DNA from: Microbacterium sp. SCN 70-27
GTDB lineage: Bacteria > Actinomycetota > Actinomycetes > Actinomycetales > Microbacteriaceae
Assembly: GCA_001724425.1 (NCBI GenBank)
Contig: MEEK01000018.1
Span: 28,126-92,125, forward strand
Reading direction: 5' to 3'
Length of the DNA stretch: 64,000 nucleotides
Below, in pieces: positions 8,459 through 15,447 of the stretch; position 1 is the first letter of the stretch, and each line of letters begins with the position of its first letter. The notes under the pieces are model-generated. The model was not told the origin of the DNA. It saw only the letters and a program-made list of their open reading frames with translations, and did not search any database. The position numbers and the translations under genes are program-made.

Positions 8459-10321
8459 TCAGGAGCGCACGCGCCCCCGGAGCAGTTCGATCCGCGCCTG
8501 CAGCTGTGCGACCGTCGCCCTCGCGACCTCCGGCCCCCCGCAGACCCGGCGGAGCTCCGCGTGCACGGCGCCGTGCGGCTCACCGCTCTGGCGGGCGTAG
8601 AGGCCCACGAGGCTGTTGAGTAGCTGCCGCTGCTCGCGGAGCGTGCGGTGCAGGGCGGGCGGCAAACCGGCATCCGGCGCCTCGGCCGAGCCTCCGGACT
8701 CACCCTCGCGCGCCTCGCGCACCTTCCGGTGTCGCGTCTGCCGCGCCTGACGCTGCATCAGCAGCTCGTGCACGTGCTCGGGTTCGAGGAGCCCCGGAAG
8801 TCCCAGGAACTCCTCCTCCTCGGGGGTGCCGGGCACGGCGAGCTGGCCGAACTCCTTGCCGTCGAACAGCACCCGGTCGAAGTGCGCGACCGACCCGAGC
8901 GCCTGATAGGTGAACTCCTGCTCGAGGTCGTCGGATGCCTTGTCCTCGCGCTCCGCCTCGGCGAGGAGCGTGTCCTCCAGCCCGTCGTCGTCGCCCGACT
9001 CGCGGTCGAGGGCGTGATCGCGCTCACGCTCCATCTCCCCCGCGAGCCCGAGGAGCACCGGGACGTTCGGGAGGAACACGGAAGCCGCCTCGCCGCGGCG
9101 GCGTGCCCGCACGAAGCGTCCGATCGCCTGCGCGAAGAACAGCGGCGTCGACGCGCTCGTCGCGTACACGCCGACGGCGAGGCGCGGCACGTCGACGCCT
9201 TCCGACACCATCCGGACGGCGACCATCCACCGCGTCGTCGACTGCGCGAACTGCTCGATCCGCCCCGACGCGGCCTTGTCGTCGGAGAGCACGACGGTGG
9301 GCGCCTCCCCCGTGATCTCGCGGAGGATCGCGGCGTATGCCCGTGCGGCGGTCTGATCCGTCGCGATGACGAGCCCACCGGCATCCGGGATGTCCTGCCG
9401 CACCTCCGCGAGCCGACGGTCGGCGCTGCGGAGCACGGCCGGGATCCAGTCGCCCTCGGGGTCGAGCGCCGTGCGCCACGCCTGCGCCGTGACGTCCTTC
9501 GTGTTGTCCTGACCGAGATGCGCCTCGAGTTCGTCGCCGGCCTTCGTGCGCCAACGCATCTTGCCCGCATACACGAGGAAGAGCACGGGCCGCACGACGC
9601 CGTCTTCCAGCGCACGCCCGTAGCCGTAGTTGTAGTCGGTGCGCGAGAGGCGGATGCCCTTCTCGTTCGGGTGGTACTCGACGAACGGGATCGGCGCGGT
9701 GTCGCTCCGGAACGGGGTGCCGCTCAGGAGCAGTCGCCGCGTCGCTCGTCCGTACGCCTCGCGCAGCGCATCGCCCCAGCTGAGCGCGTCGCCGCCGTGG
9801 TGGACCTCGTCGAGGATCACGAGCGTCGACGCGTCGTTCACGAGGTGCTGGTGGACGGATGCCTTCACCGCGACCTGCGCATAGGTGACCGCGACCCCGT
9901 GGAACTGGCGGGCGTGCATGCGCTGCCGGTTGCTGAAGCGGGGGTCGAGCCGGATGCCGACGCGTGCCGCGGCGTCCGCCCACTGGGTCTTCAGGTGCTC
10001 GGTCGGCGCGACGACCACGATGCGCTGCACGACGCCGCGACGGAGGAGTTCGGAGGCGAGTCTCAGCGCGAACGTGGTCTTGCCGGCGCCGGGGGTCGCA
10101 GCGGCGAGGAAATCGCGCGGGCCCCTGCCGACGCCGTCCGGGCCGTCGACGCCGAAGTACGCCTCGAGCGCCTCCGCCTGCCAGGCGCGGAGGTTCTGCG
10201 CCGTGCCCCACGGGGCGCGCTGCGGGAACGAGGGTGACAGGTGCTCGGCGGCGAAGCTGCCGAAGTGGGCGTCGCCGCCACGCTCCTGCTCCGTCTGCGC
10301 CTCCGCCCGCTCGTCCGTCAC
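8459..10321 (-). CDS. Superfamily II DEAD/DEAH-type helicase
   Basis: 620 residues from a GTG at 10321. Helicase motifs run in order: Walker A G-A-G-K-T-T (78-83), motif Ib VAPTEHLKTQW, Walker B D-E-V-H-H (171-175), motif III LLSGTPF (198-204), then the C-terminal RecA domain with VRMVSEGVDVPRL and AIGRFVRARR (motif VI). The tail of about 150 residues is charged and probably coiled. It is an ATP-dependent nucleic-acid translocase of unknown target, related to the ResIII/UvrB-like group common in actinobacteria. The longer frame to 10372 has no ribosome site. Divergent from the SGNH hydrolase gene. Confidence 0.85.
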   Translation of the reverse strand: MTDERAEAQTEQERGGDAHFGSFAAEHLSPSFPQRAPWGTAQNLRAWQAEALEAYFGVDGPDGVGRGPRDFLAAATPGAGKTTFALRLASELLRRGVVQRIVVVAPTEHLKTQWADAAARVGIRLDPRFSNRQRMHARQFHGVAVTYAQVAVKASVHQHLVNDASTLVILDEVHHGGDALSWGDALREAYGRATRRLLLSGTPFRSDTAPIPFVEYHPNEKGIRLSRTDYNYGYGRALEDGVVRPVLFLVYAGKMRWRTKAGDELEAHLGQDNTKDVTAQAWRTALDPEGDWIPAVLRSADRRLAEVRQDIPDAGGLVIATDQTAARAYAAILREITGEAPTVVLSDDKAASGRIEQFAQSTTRWMVAVRMVSEGVDVPRLAVGVYATSASTPLFFAQAIGRFVRARRRGEAASVFLPNVPVLLGLAGEMERERDHALDRESGDDDGLEDTLLAEAEREDKASDDLEQEFTYQALGSVAHFDRVLFDGKEFGQLAVPGTPEEEEFLGLPGLLEPEHVHELLMQRQARQTRHRKVREAREGESGGSAEAPDAGLPPALHRTLREQRQLLNSLVGLYARQSGEPHGAVHAELRRVCGGPEVARATVAQLQARIELLRGRVRS

Positions 10322-10386
10322 GAATGACCACCCTAAACGACCCCTGGGACAGGTAGCCTCGAAGCCGAACACGTCCGAGGAGAGCC

Positions 10387-11259
10387 ATGCGAAGGAACGA
10401 AGCGACCCCCGACGAGCACCGCTCGCCCTACGTACCGAACGATCAGGCGCACCCCTGGCGGCGCATGGTCTCGATCGGCGATTCGTTCACGGAGGGCATC
10501 GGCGACCCGATCCCGGGCACGGCGGACGAGCATCGAGGCTGGGCCGATCGCGTCGCTGAGGTCCTCGGCGCGCAGGTCGACGATTTCGCGTACGCGAACC
10601 TCGCCGTGCGCGGAAAGCTCATCGGTCAGATCGTCGCCGATCAGGTGGAACCCGCCCTCGCCCTCGCCCCCGACCTCATCACGTTCTCGGCGGGCGGCAA
10701 TGACGTCATCCGTCCCGGAGCCGACCCGGACGCGGTCGCCCAGCAGTTCGAGGACGCCGTTGCGCGGTTGAGCTCACAGGGAGCCACGGTCGTCGTCTTC
10801 ACGGGGATCGACACGAGCTTCACGCCGGTGTTCCGCGGCATCCGCGGGCGCGTCGCGATCTACAACGAGAACATCCGCGCGATCGCCGACCGATACGACG
10901 CGATCGTCGCCGACCAGTGGGCACTCAAAGAGGTCCAGGACCCGCGCTTCTTCGACGACGATCGTCTGCACTACAACGCCCTCGGCCACCACGAGGTCGC
11001 CCGCATGGTGCTGCGCACGCTCAACGTCCCGAACGACCTTCAGCCGATGCAGCCCGACCCGCTGCCGAACCTCACCTGGCGCGAGGCACGCACCAACGAC
11101 CTCGTCTGGGCGCGCACACACCTCGTGCCGTGGGTGCTGCGGCGCGTGCGTCACCAGTCGTCGGGCGACAACGTCACCGCAAAGCGCCCGGAAGCCCTCC
11201 CCGTCATCGTCGAGGCGCCGGCGCGGGATCGGACGGCCGGCCCCGGTCACGAGGCCTGA
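10387..11259 (+). CDS. SGNH/GDSL-family esterase
   Basis: 290 residues with no signal peptide. The SGNH blocks are visible: I with GDSFTEG (31-37, Ser33 nucleophile), III with GGND (102-105) and V with DRLH (191-194), completing the Ser-Asp-His triad. The enzyme hydrolyses an ester in the cytoplasm or on the inner face; the substrate is unknown. Its 40-residue N-terminal lead and the C-terminal tail after residue 235 are not catalytic. An AGGAGAG ribosome site lies at 10377-10383 and a TAGCCT -10 box at 10354-10359. Convergent, by one base, with the displaced methyltransferase tail. Confidence 0.88.
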   Translation: MRRNEATPDEHRSPYVPNDQAHPWRRMVSIGDSFTEGIGDPIPGTADEHRGWADRVAEVLGAQVDDFAYANLAVRGKLIGQIVADQVEPALALAPDLITFSAGGNDVIRPGADPDAVAQQFEDAVARLSSQGATVVVFTGIDTSFTPVFRGIRGRVAIYNENIRAIADRYDAIVADQWALKEVQDPRFFDDDRLHYNALGHHEVARMVLRTLNVPNDLQPMQPDPLPNLTWREARTNDLVWARTHLVPWVLRRVRHQSSGDNVTAKRPEALPVIVEAPARDRTAGPGHEA

Positions 11260-11682
11260 TCAGCGCAGCGCCCAGAGCGCGACCGCGGCGGCGGATGCCA
11301 CGTTGAGGGAATCCACCCCGCCCGCCATCGGGATCGTGACGACCGTGTCGGCCGCCTCCAGCGCCCGACGAGACAGTCCGTCGCCCTCCGTCCCGAGAAC
11401 GAGCGCGACCCGTTCGGGCCGATGCCCGGCGAACACGTCGAGCGGCACGGCCCCGTCGGCGAGTGCGAGGGCGGCGACATGCACTCCGGCCTCCTGCAGC
11501 TCGGCACGGCTTGCCCCCCACGGCCCACCGAGACCCTCGGGCATTCGCGTCCACGGCACCTGGAAAACGGTCCCCATGCTCACCCGGACGCTTCGCCGGT
11601 ACAGCGGATCGGCGCAACGCGGCGTCACGAGCACGGCGTCCGCACCGAGCCCCGCGGCAGCGCGGAAGGCGGCCCCGACGTT
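11260..11682 (-). pseudogene. Displaced native 3' half of the SPOUT RNA methyltransferase
   Basis: 140 codons that begin in mid-protein at N-V-G of SPOUT motif 1 and continue through motif 2 (LVLGTEGDGL) and motif 3 (IPMAGGVDSLNVA) to a stop at 11260. There is no N-terminal RNA-binding domain. About two thirds of the residues match the corresponding half of the intact gene at 13050-13844, by hand alignment. GC is host-like (43 of 60 bases at 11281-11340). It is the original 3' end, cut off by the island at 11683-13460. Joining 13461 to 11682 restores an in-frame 268-residue protein. An ATG at 11688 makes it look like a small gene, but that ATG is in the island. Confidence 0.85.
11672..11682 (+). 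repeat. Island boundary direct repeat, left (attL/attR-like)
   Basis: GCCCCGACGTT, identical to 13450-13460. Sequences left of both copies are homologous (methyltransferase 3' halves); sequences right of them are unrelated. Read on the minus strand it encodes N-V-G of SPOUT motif 1. Recombination between the copies would excise 1,778 bp and rebuild the native gene in frame. Confidence 0.75.
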
Positions 11683-11742
11683 ATGCACCTAGTCTGCCGC
11701 GTGTCGCTCACCGGGAAACGAGGATAGGCAAAAAGCGTCCTG

Positions 11743-11765
11743 TATTCTGCGGTCGTCGAATGGAG
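11743..11765 (+). promoter_or_regulatory. Possible promoter and ribosome site of the island operon
   Basis: A TATTCT -10-like hexamer lies at 11743-11748 and GGAG at 11762-11765, five bases before the ATG at 11771. The -35 region (around 11720) is weak. The surrounding bases 11683-11760 are AT-richer than the chromosome and encode nothing. Confidence 0.35.
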
Positions 11766-11770
11766 CCCAC

Positions 11771-12466
11771 ATGGTCGAGAGTACGTCCTATCCCAAGGTG
11801 TCATCGAATGCGTGGCGCGCTCTCAGAGCTCGCGCCGCCGCCGCGCCGTCGACCAAACTCACGCCCGCATCTGTAGCCGCCATCTTGAACATGTCGAGCC
11901 CCAAAAGCGCGGCCGATAATGTCGTGTACCCCATGCGTCGGCTCGGCCTGATCGACGAGGAAGGATCGTTGACTGAGCGCGGTCAGAAGTGGCGCGTCGA
12001 CGGCACATATGCCGCCGCTTGTGACGAGATCATCGACGAGATCTATCCGGCCGAGCTTTCGTCCCTCACCGACGATGAGGGAAAGCCCGACAAGGCGAGC
12101 GTCAAGACCTGGCTTCAGCACAAGGGACTGGGCGACTCGAATGCGTCGAACATGGCATCGACCTACGTGATGATTGCCGAACGTCAGGTGCCGGAAGCGC
12201 CGACTACCAATGGCCAGGCGAAGCCCCGTCCCAAAGTCGCCCCGGCTCCCAGTAGTAAGGCATCGCCCAGTAGATCAGCGGCCGCGAGTGAACGACTGCC
12301 CGCGGCGGAGTCAACCGGGCACCGCGAGCCGGTGGCGCCGATCCAAGGCACCGCGAATGGGCCCGAGGTGCGCCTCGACATCCAGATTCACATTCCGGCG
12401 ACCGCGACGGCCGATCAGATCGATCAGATCTTCGCGAGTATGGCCAAGCATCTCTACAAGAACTGA
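11771..12466 (+). CDS. DUF5343-family winged-helix protein of the island
   Basis: 231 residues. Residues 5-78 look like a winged helix (YPKVSSNAWRALRARA, then TPASVAAILNMS and a wing ending SLTERGQKWR), followed by a helical part to about 138. Residues 139-198 are a Pro/Ala/Ser-rich flexible linker. The last 33 residues form a separate conserved-looking tail, RLDIQIHIPATATADQIDQI plus FASMAKHLY. I assign DUF5343 from memory of this pattern. Members are found in variable, often defence-rich, DNA; function unknown. The stop overlaps the next start (TGATG at 12464-12468), so the pair is translationally coupled. It might bind DNA and regulate or restrain the second protein. Confidence 0.65.
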   Translation: MVESTSYPKVSSNAWRALRARAAAAPSTKLTPASVAAILNMSSPKSAADNVVYPMRRLGLIDEEGSLTERGQKWRVDGTYAAACDEIIDEIYPAELSSLTDDEGKPDKASVKTWLQHKGLGDSNASNMASTYVMIAERQVPEAPTTNGQAKPRPKVAPAPSSKASPSRSAAASERLPAAESTGHREPVAPIQGTANGPEVRLDIQIHIPATATADQIDQIFASMAKHLYKN

Positions 12467-13014
12467 TGGAGCGCAAAGCCTGGGCGGCCACTGTCGATCT
12501 TGCGCAAGCGATTCAAGCGGATCTCGTCGAGTTCTCTGTTCCCGATTCCGATCAGCAACGGGACAGCGGCACCGTAGTGGAGACGATCCTCGCTCCGGAA
12601 GCACCGTTGCTTGCTCAGTTCGATGCACGGATTCAGGACGAGGATCTTCGGACGGCGACGCGTACAAGATTTGCGTCTGGACACTATGCCGACGCCGTCG
12701 AGGCAGCGGTCAAGGCGTTGAACGAGCTTGTTCGTTCTCGCACCGGACGCACGGAGGACGGAGACGCTTTGATGACTATTGCGTTCTCACCGAATCAGCC
12801 TCTGTTGCGGATCGGCAAAGGAAAGAGCAAGTCAGACGAGAGCCGCCAGCGGGGCCACATGCAACTGTGCCAGGGAGTAGTTGGGGCTTGGAGGAATCCC
12901 CGCGCGCACAGCCTCACCGAGGACGACCCGGAACGGGCTCTGTCGATGATCGAGACGATCTCTGACCTGATGGACGTAACCCGTTCCGGCACCAAGACCC
13001 GAAAGCGAAAGTAG
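12466..13014 (+). CDS. Hypoth_Ymh (TIGR02391) family protein, HEPN-like
   Basis: 182 residues. The C-terminal domain (about 55-172) shows the family pattern: FASGHYADAVEAAVKALNEL at 69-88, then DALMTIAF, and W-R-N-P-R-A-H-S at 142-149 followed by an acidic DDPERAL helix. R143-x4-H148 matches the R-x4-6-H motif of HEPN ribonucleases, and the all-helical prediction fits that fold, but catalysis is inference. Residues 1-50 are a variable N-terminus; the C-terminus is a basic KTRKRK tail. It is coupled to the DUF5343 gene and convergent with the methyltransferase stop 35 bases away. A toxin or antiphage effector role is plausible, not shown. Confidence 0.65.
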   Translation: MERKAWAATVDLAQAIQADLVEFSVPDSDQQRDSGTVVETILAPEAPLLAQFDARIQDEDLRTATRTRFASGHYADAVEAAVKALNELVRSRTGRTEDGDALMTIAFSPNQPLLRIGKGKSKSDESRQRGHMQLCQGVVGAWRNPRAHSLTEDDPERALSMIETISDLMDVTRSGTKTRKRK

Positions 13015-13049
13015 AGCGGCGCCGAGGCTCGGATATGCCTTGATTTTGG

Positions 13050-13844
13050 TCAAGCCGACGTCGCCCACAGTGCCACCGCAGAAGCCGCCGCAACGTTCAG
13101 CGAGTCGACGCCCCCCGCCATGGGGATCTTCACTACCGTGTCTGCCGCGGCAATTGTGCGGCGCGATAGGCCATCCCCCTCAGAGCCCAGAATCCATGCC
13201 ACTCGGTCAGGGAGGGTTGTCGCAAAGCGGCTCAGATCAACCGCGTCAGGGGCAAGAGCAAGGGCCGCCGTGTGGAAACCAGCTGACTTCAACAGTTCGA
13301 TGTCGGCGGGCCAGGACTCTAGTCTGGCCCACGGTACCTGAAACACGGTTCCCATCGAGACCCGAATACTCCTCCGATAGAGCGGATCGGCGCATCCAGG
13401 AGTAACGAGAACGGCGTCGGCGCCTAGCGCCGCGCAGTTCCTCATGATTGCCCCGACGTTCGTGTGGTCGACGATGTCTTCGAGGACGAGCACGGTGCGC
13501 GCTCCCGCCACGACGTCTGCGACGCTCGGCAGGACCGGTCGGTGCATCGCCGCGAGGGCTCCGCGATGCACGGCGTACCCGGTGAGCTGCTCGGCGACCT
13601 CGTCGGAGACGAGATAGATCGGCGCATCGCCGGCGAGCGCTTCCGCATCGGGGAGCCACTTCTCCTGCACGAGCACCGACCGCGGTGTGTGACCTGCGGC
13701 GATGGCGCGGGCGAGGACCTTGGCGGATTCGGCGATGTAGAGACCTTCGGCCGGCTCGGTGCGGCGACGCAGGGCGACGTCGGTGAGGTCGCGGTAGTCC
13801 GACAGTCGGTCGTCGGACGGGTCGTCGATCCTCAGTACGGGCAC
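13050..13844 (-). CDS. TrmH/SpoU-family RNA 2'-O-methyltransferase, chimeric
   Basis: 264 residues from a GTG at 13844. Residues 1-110 are the L30e-like substrate-binding domain; 111-264 the SPOUT knot with motif 1 NVGAIMRN (from 129), motif 2 ILGSEGDGL and motif 3 IPMAGGVDSLNVA, all intact. It transfers methyl from SAM to a ribose in rRNA or tRNA; the target is not readable. The gene is a hybrid: codons 1-128 are host-like in GC (75% in a 60-base sample), while codons 129-264 come from the island (about 62%). The native second half lies at 11260-11682. Divergent from the sirtuin. Confidence 0.88.
   Translation of the reverse strand: MPVLRIDDPSDDRLSDYRDLTDVALRRRTEPAEGLYIAESAKVLARAIAAGHTPRSVLVQEKWLPDAEALAGDAPIYLVSDEVAEQLTGYAVHRGALAAMHRPVLPSVADVVAGARTVLVLEDIVDHTNVGAIMRNCAALGADAVLVTPGCADPLYRRSIRVSMGTVFQVPWARLESWPADIELLKSAGFHTAALALAPDAVDLSRFATTLPDRVAWILGSEGDGLSRRTIAAADTVVKIPMAGGVDSLNVAAASAVALWATSA
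13450..13460 (+). repeat. Island boundary direct repeat, right (attL/attR-like)
   Basis: GCCCCGACGTT, identical to 11672-11682. It is the join between the host 5' part (13461-13844) and the island 3' part (13050-13460) of the methyltransferase gene; GC drops across it. See 11683-13460. Confidence 0.75.
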
Positions 13845-13932
13845 CGTTCCATCGTGTCATGCACGTGCGACCCCCCTCACGTAACATCCCCGAAAACCGA
13901 CGGGCGTAGGCTCGGCGCGTGAGGGGGTGGCC

Positions 13933-14784
13933 ATGACGACGCTGCTGGATCTCGATGCGACGACAGCCGCCGGTGTCGGCCGCGCGATCGACGCGCTCGC
14001 GGGGCGCCGGATCGCCGTGCTCACGGGCGCCGGGGTGTCCACCGATTCGGGCATCCCCGACTACCGCGGCAAGGGCGCACCCACCCGCACGCCCATGACG
14101 GCGCAGCAGTTCCTCGGCAGCGACGCGGCGCGGCGCCGCTACTGGGTGGGCAGTCACCTCGGGTGGCGCTCATTCGCGGCATCCCACCCCAACGCCGGCC
14201 ACGAAGCGCTCGCCGAGCTCGAGCGGCAGGGCCTCGCGACGGGCGTCGTCACGCAGAACGTCGACGGACTGCACGTGCGCGCGGGGAGCCGCCGCGTCGT
14301 GGAGCTCCACGGCACGATGCGCCGCGTGCTGTGCGTGCACTGCGGCCAGGTGTTCGACCGGCGCGACCTCGCCGTGCGCGTCGAGCGCGACAACCCGTGG
14401 ATCACGGTGCCGGATGCCGTCGAGCTCGGCCCCGACGGCGACGTCCTGCCCGCCTCGAGCGACGGCTTCGTCGTGCCGGAGTGCAGCGTATGCGGCGGGA
14501 TGCTGAAGCCGGACGTCGTCTTCTTCGGCGAGTACATCCCGGTGACGAAATTCCAGGAGGCCGAGCAGCTGGTCGCCGCGAGCTCGGCGCTCCTGATCGC
14601 GGGCTCTTCGCTCGTCGTGAACTCCGGCATCCGCCTCCTCGAACGCGCACGGCGCCGGAAGCTCCCCGTCGTCATCGTCAACCGCGCCGAGACGCGCGGC
14701 GATCAGCGGGCGACCGTGAAGATCGATGCGGGCACGAGCGAGGTGCTGCAGGCGCTCGCCGCGGCCCTCCCCGCCGCGCGGTGA
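13933..14784 (+). CDS. NAD-dependent protein deacylase, sirtuin (Sir2)
   Basis: 283 residues from the ATG at 13933, six bases after an AGGGGG ribosome site (13922-13927); the in-frame GTG at 13927 lies inside that site and is unlikely. The NAD loop TGAGVSTDSGIPDYRG starts at 31, the catalytic motifs TQNVDGLH (107-114) and His126 in ELHGT follow, and four zinc Cys are at 134, 137, 184 and 187 (CVHC and CSVC). LIAGSSLVV completes the Rossmann core. It removes acyl groups from lysines using NAD, for example on acyl-CoA synthetases. A TAGGCT -10 box is at 13907-13912. Confidence 0.93.
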   Translation: MTTLLDLDATTAAGVGRAIDALAGRRIAVLTGAGVSTDSGIPDYRGKGAPTRTPMTAQQFLGSDAARRRYWVGSHLGWRSFAASHPNAGHEALAELERQGLATGVVTQNVDGLHVRAGSRRVVELHGTMRRVLCVHCGQVFDRRDLAVRVERDNPWITVPDAVELGPDGDVLPASSDGFVVPECSVCGGMLKPDVVFFGEYIPVTKFQEAEQLVAASSALLIAGSSLVVNSGIRLLERARRRKLPVVIVNRAETRGDQRATVKIDAGTSEVLQALAAALPAAR

Positions 14785-14806
14785 GCTTGCGCCTCGATCG
14801 CGCGGT

Positions 14807-14821
14807 TAGGCTCGTTGGGTG
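14807..14821 (+). promoter_or_regulatory. TAGGCT -10 box of a likely leaderless gene
   Basis: TAGGCT at 14807-14812 ends six bases before the GTG at 14819 and no ribosome site is present, which suggests transcription starts at or next to the start codon. Confidence 0.4.
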
Positions 14822-15442
14822 ACGACCCTTCTGCTTGTGCGCCATGGCGAGACCGATTGGAACGCCGCGCGGCGCATCCAGGGATCGGCGGACATCCCCC
14901 TCAACGAGGTCGGACGCGCGCAGGCCCGCGAGACGGCCGCGGTCCTCGTCGAGCGCCTGCGCGGCACGACGCCCGCACTCGTCTCGAGCGATCTCTCCCG
15001 TGCTCGCGAGACGGCGCAGATCATCGGCGCGGCGCTCGGGCTCCCCGAGCCCGAGCTCTACCCGCAGCTGCGGGAGCGCGCCTATGGCGTCGCAGAGGGG
15101 ATGACCGACACGGAGTATCGCGCAGCTTTCGGAGAGTTCAACCGCGACAACGTGCCGGATGCCGAGACGAACGCGCATCTGCGCGCGCGTGCCGTCAGCG
15201 CCGTGCGACGCATCGTCCGCGACGCGCGTCGGAGTCACGCCCCGGTCGACGTGCCCGTGATCGCCGTCGCGCACGGCGGCCTCATCGCCCAGCTCATCCG
15301 CCACGCGAGCGGGGGCCAGCTGCCCCTCTCCGGGGAGCGGATCGCGAACGCGTCGACGCACACGTTCCTCGTGGAGCGCGACCGCCTCGCCGTCGTCGAG
15401 TACGCCGCCGTGCAGATCGAGCCGACCGTCCCCGTCGGCTGA
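14819..15442 (+). CDS. Histidine phosphatase (phosphoglycerate-mutase-like)
   Basis: 207 residues beginning with GTG. Residues 4-15 read LLLVRHGETDWN with the catalytic R8-H9-G10-E11; the second His lies in VIAVAHGGL, and the phosphate-pocket Arg in SDLSRARETAQ. The full length fits the small broad-specificity phosphatase branch (GpmB/CobC-like) rather than true glycolytic mutase. The substrate is unknown. It ends five bases before the convergent CitE-like gene and likely has a leaderless transcript. Confidence 0.88.
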   Translation: MTTLLLVRHGETDWNAARRIQGSADIPLNEVGRAQARETAAVLVERLRGTTPALVSSDLSRARETAQIIGAALGLPEPELYPQLRERAYGVAEGMTDTEYRAAFGEFNRDNVPDAETNAHLRARAVSAVRRIVRDARRSHAPVDVPVIAVAHGGLIAQLIRHASGGQLPLSGERIANASTHTFLVERDRLAVVEYAAVQIEPTVPVG

Positions 15443-15447
15443 CGCCC

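Larger units (their letters stand above)
11683..13460. mobile_element. Gene-restoring insertion island in a SPOUT methyltransferase gene
   Basis: 1,778 bp bounded by the 11-bp repeats at 11672-11682 and 13450-13460. It contains a two-gene unit on the plus strand (DUF5343 protein, Hypoth_Ymh protein) and, on the minus strand, a replacement 3' half for the methyltransferase gene it interrupts. Hand counts of GC: 58 of 100 bases at 12466-12565 and 74 of 120 at 13201-13320, against 45 of 60 just outside at 13501-13560 and 73 of 100 at 14163-14262. No integrase, transposase or terminal inverted repeats are visible, so it is non-autonomous, a remnant, or was brought in by homologous recombination. 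Confidence 0.75.

Noticed and set aside
5884-8619. A 911-codon plus-strand open frame
   Set aside because: It is antisense to the M20 peptidase, the tRNA and the VIT1 gene; low-complexity Arg/Ala/Gly composition, no domain.
11260-11688. A separate small methyltransferase gene
   Set aside because: It lacks the RNA-binding domain and starts inside motif 1 in island DNA; better read as the displaced 3' half.
11683-11770. Integrase or transposase remnant in the island
   Set aside because: No open frame or motif of a recombinase is present in the 88 bases before the first gene, nor elsewhere in the island.
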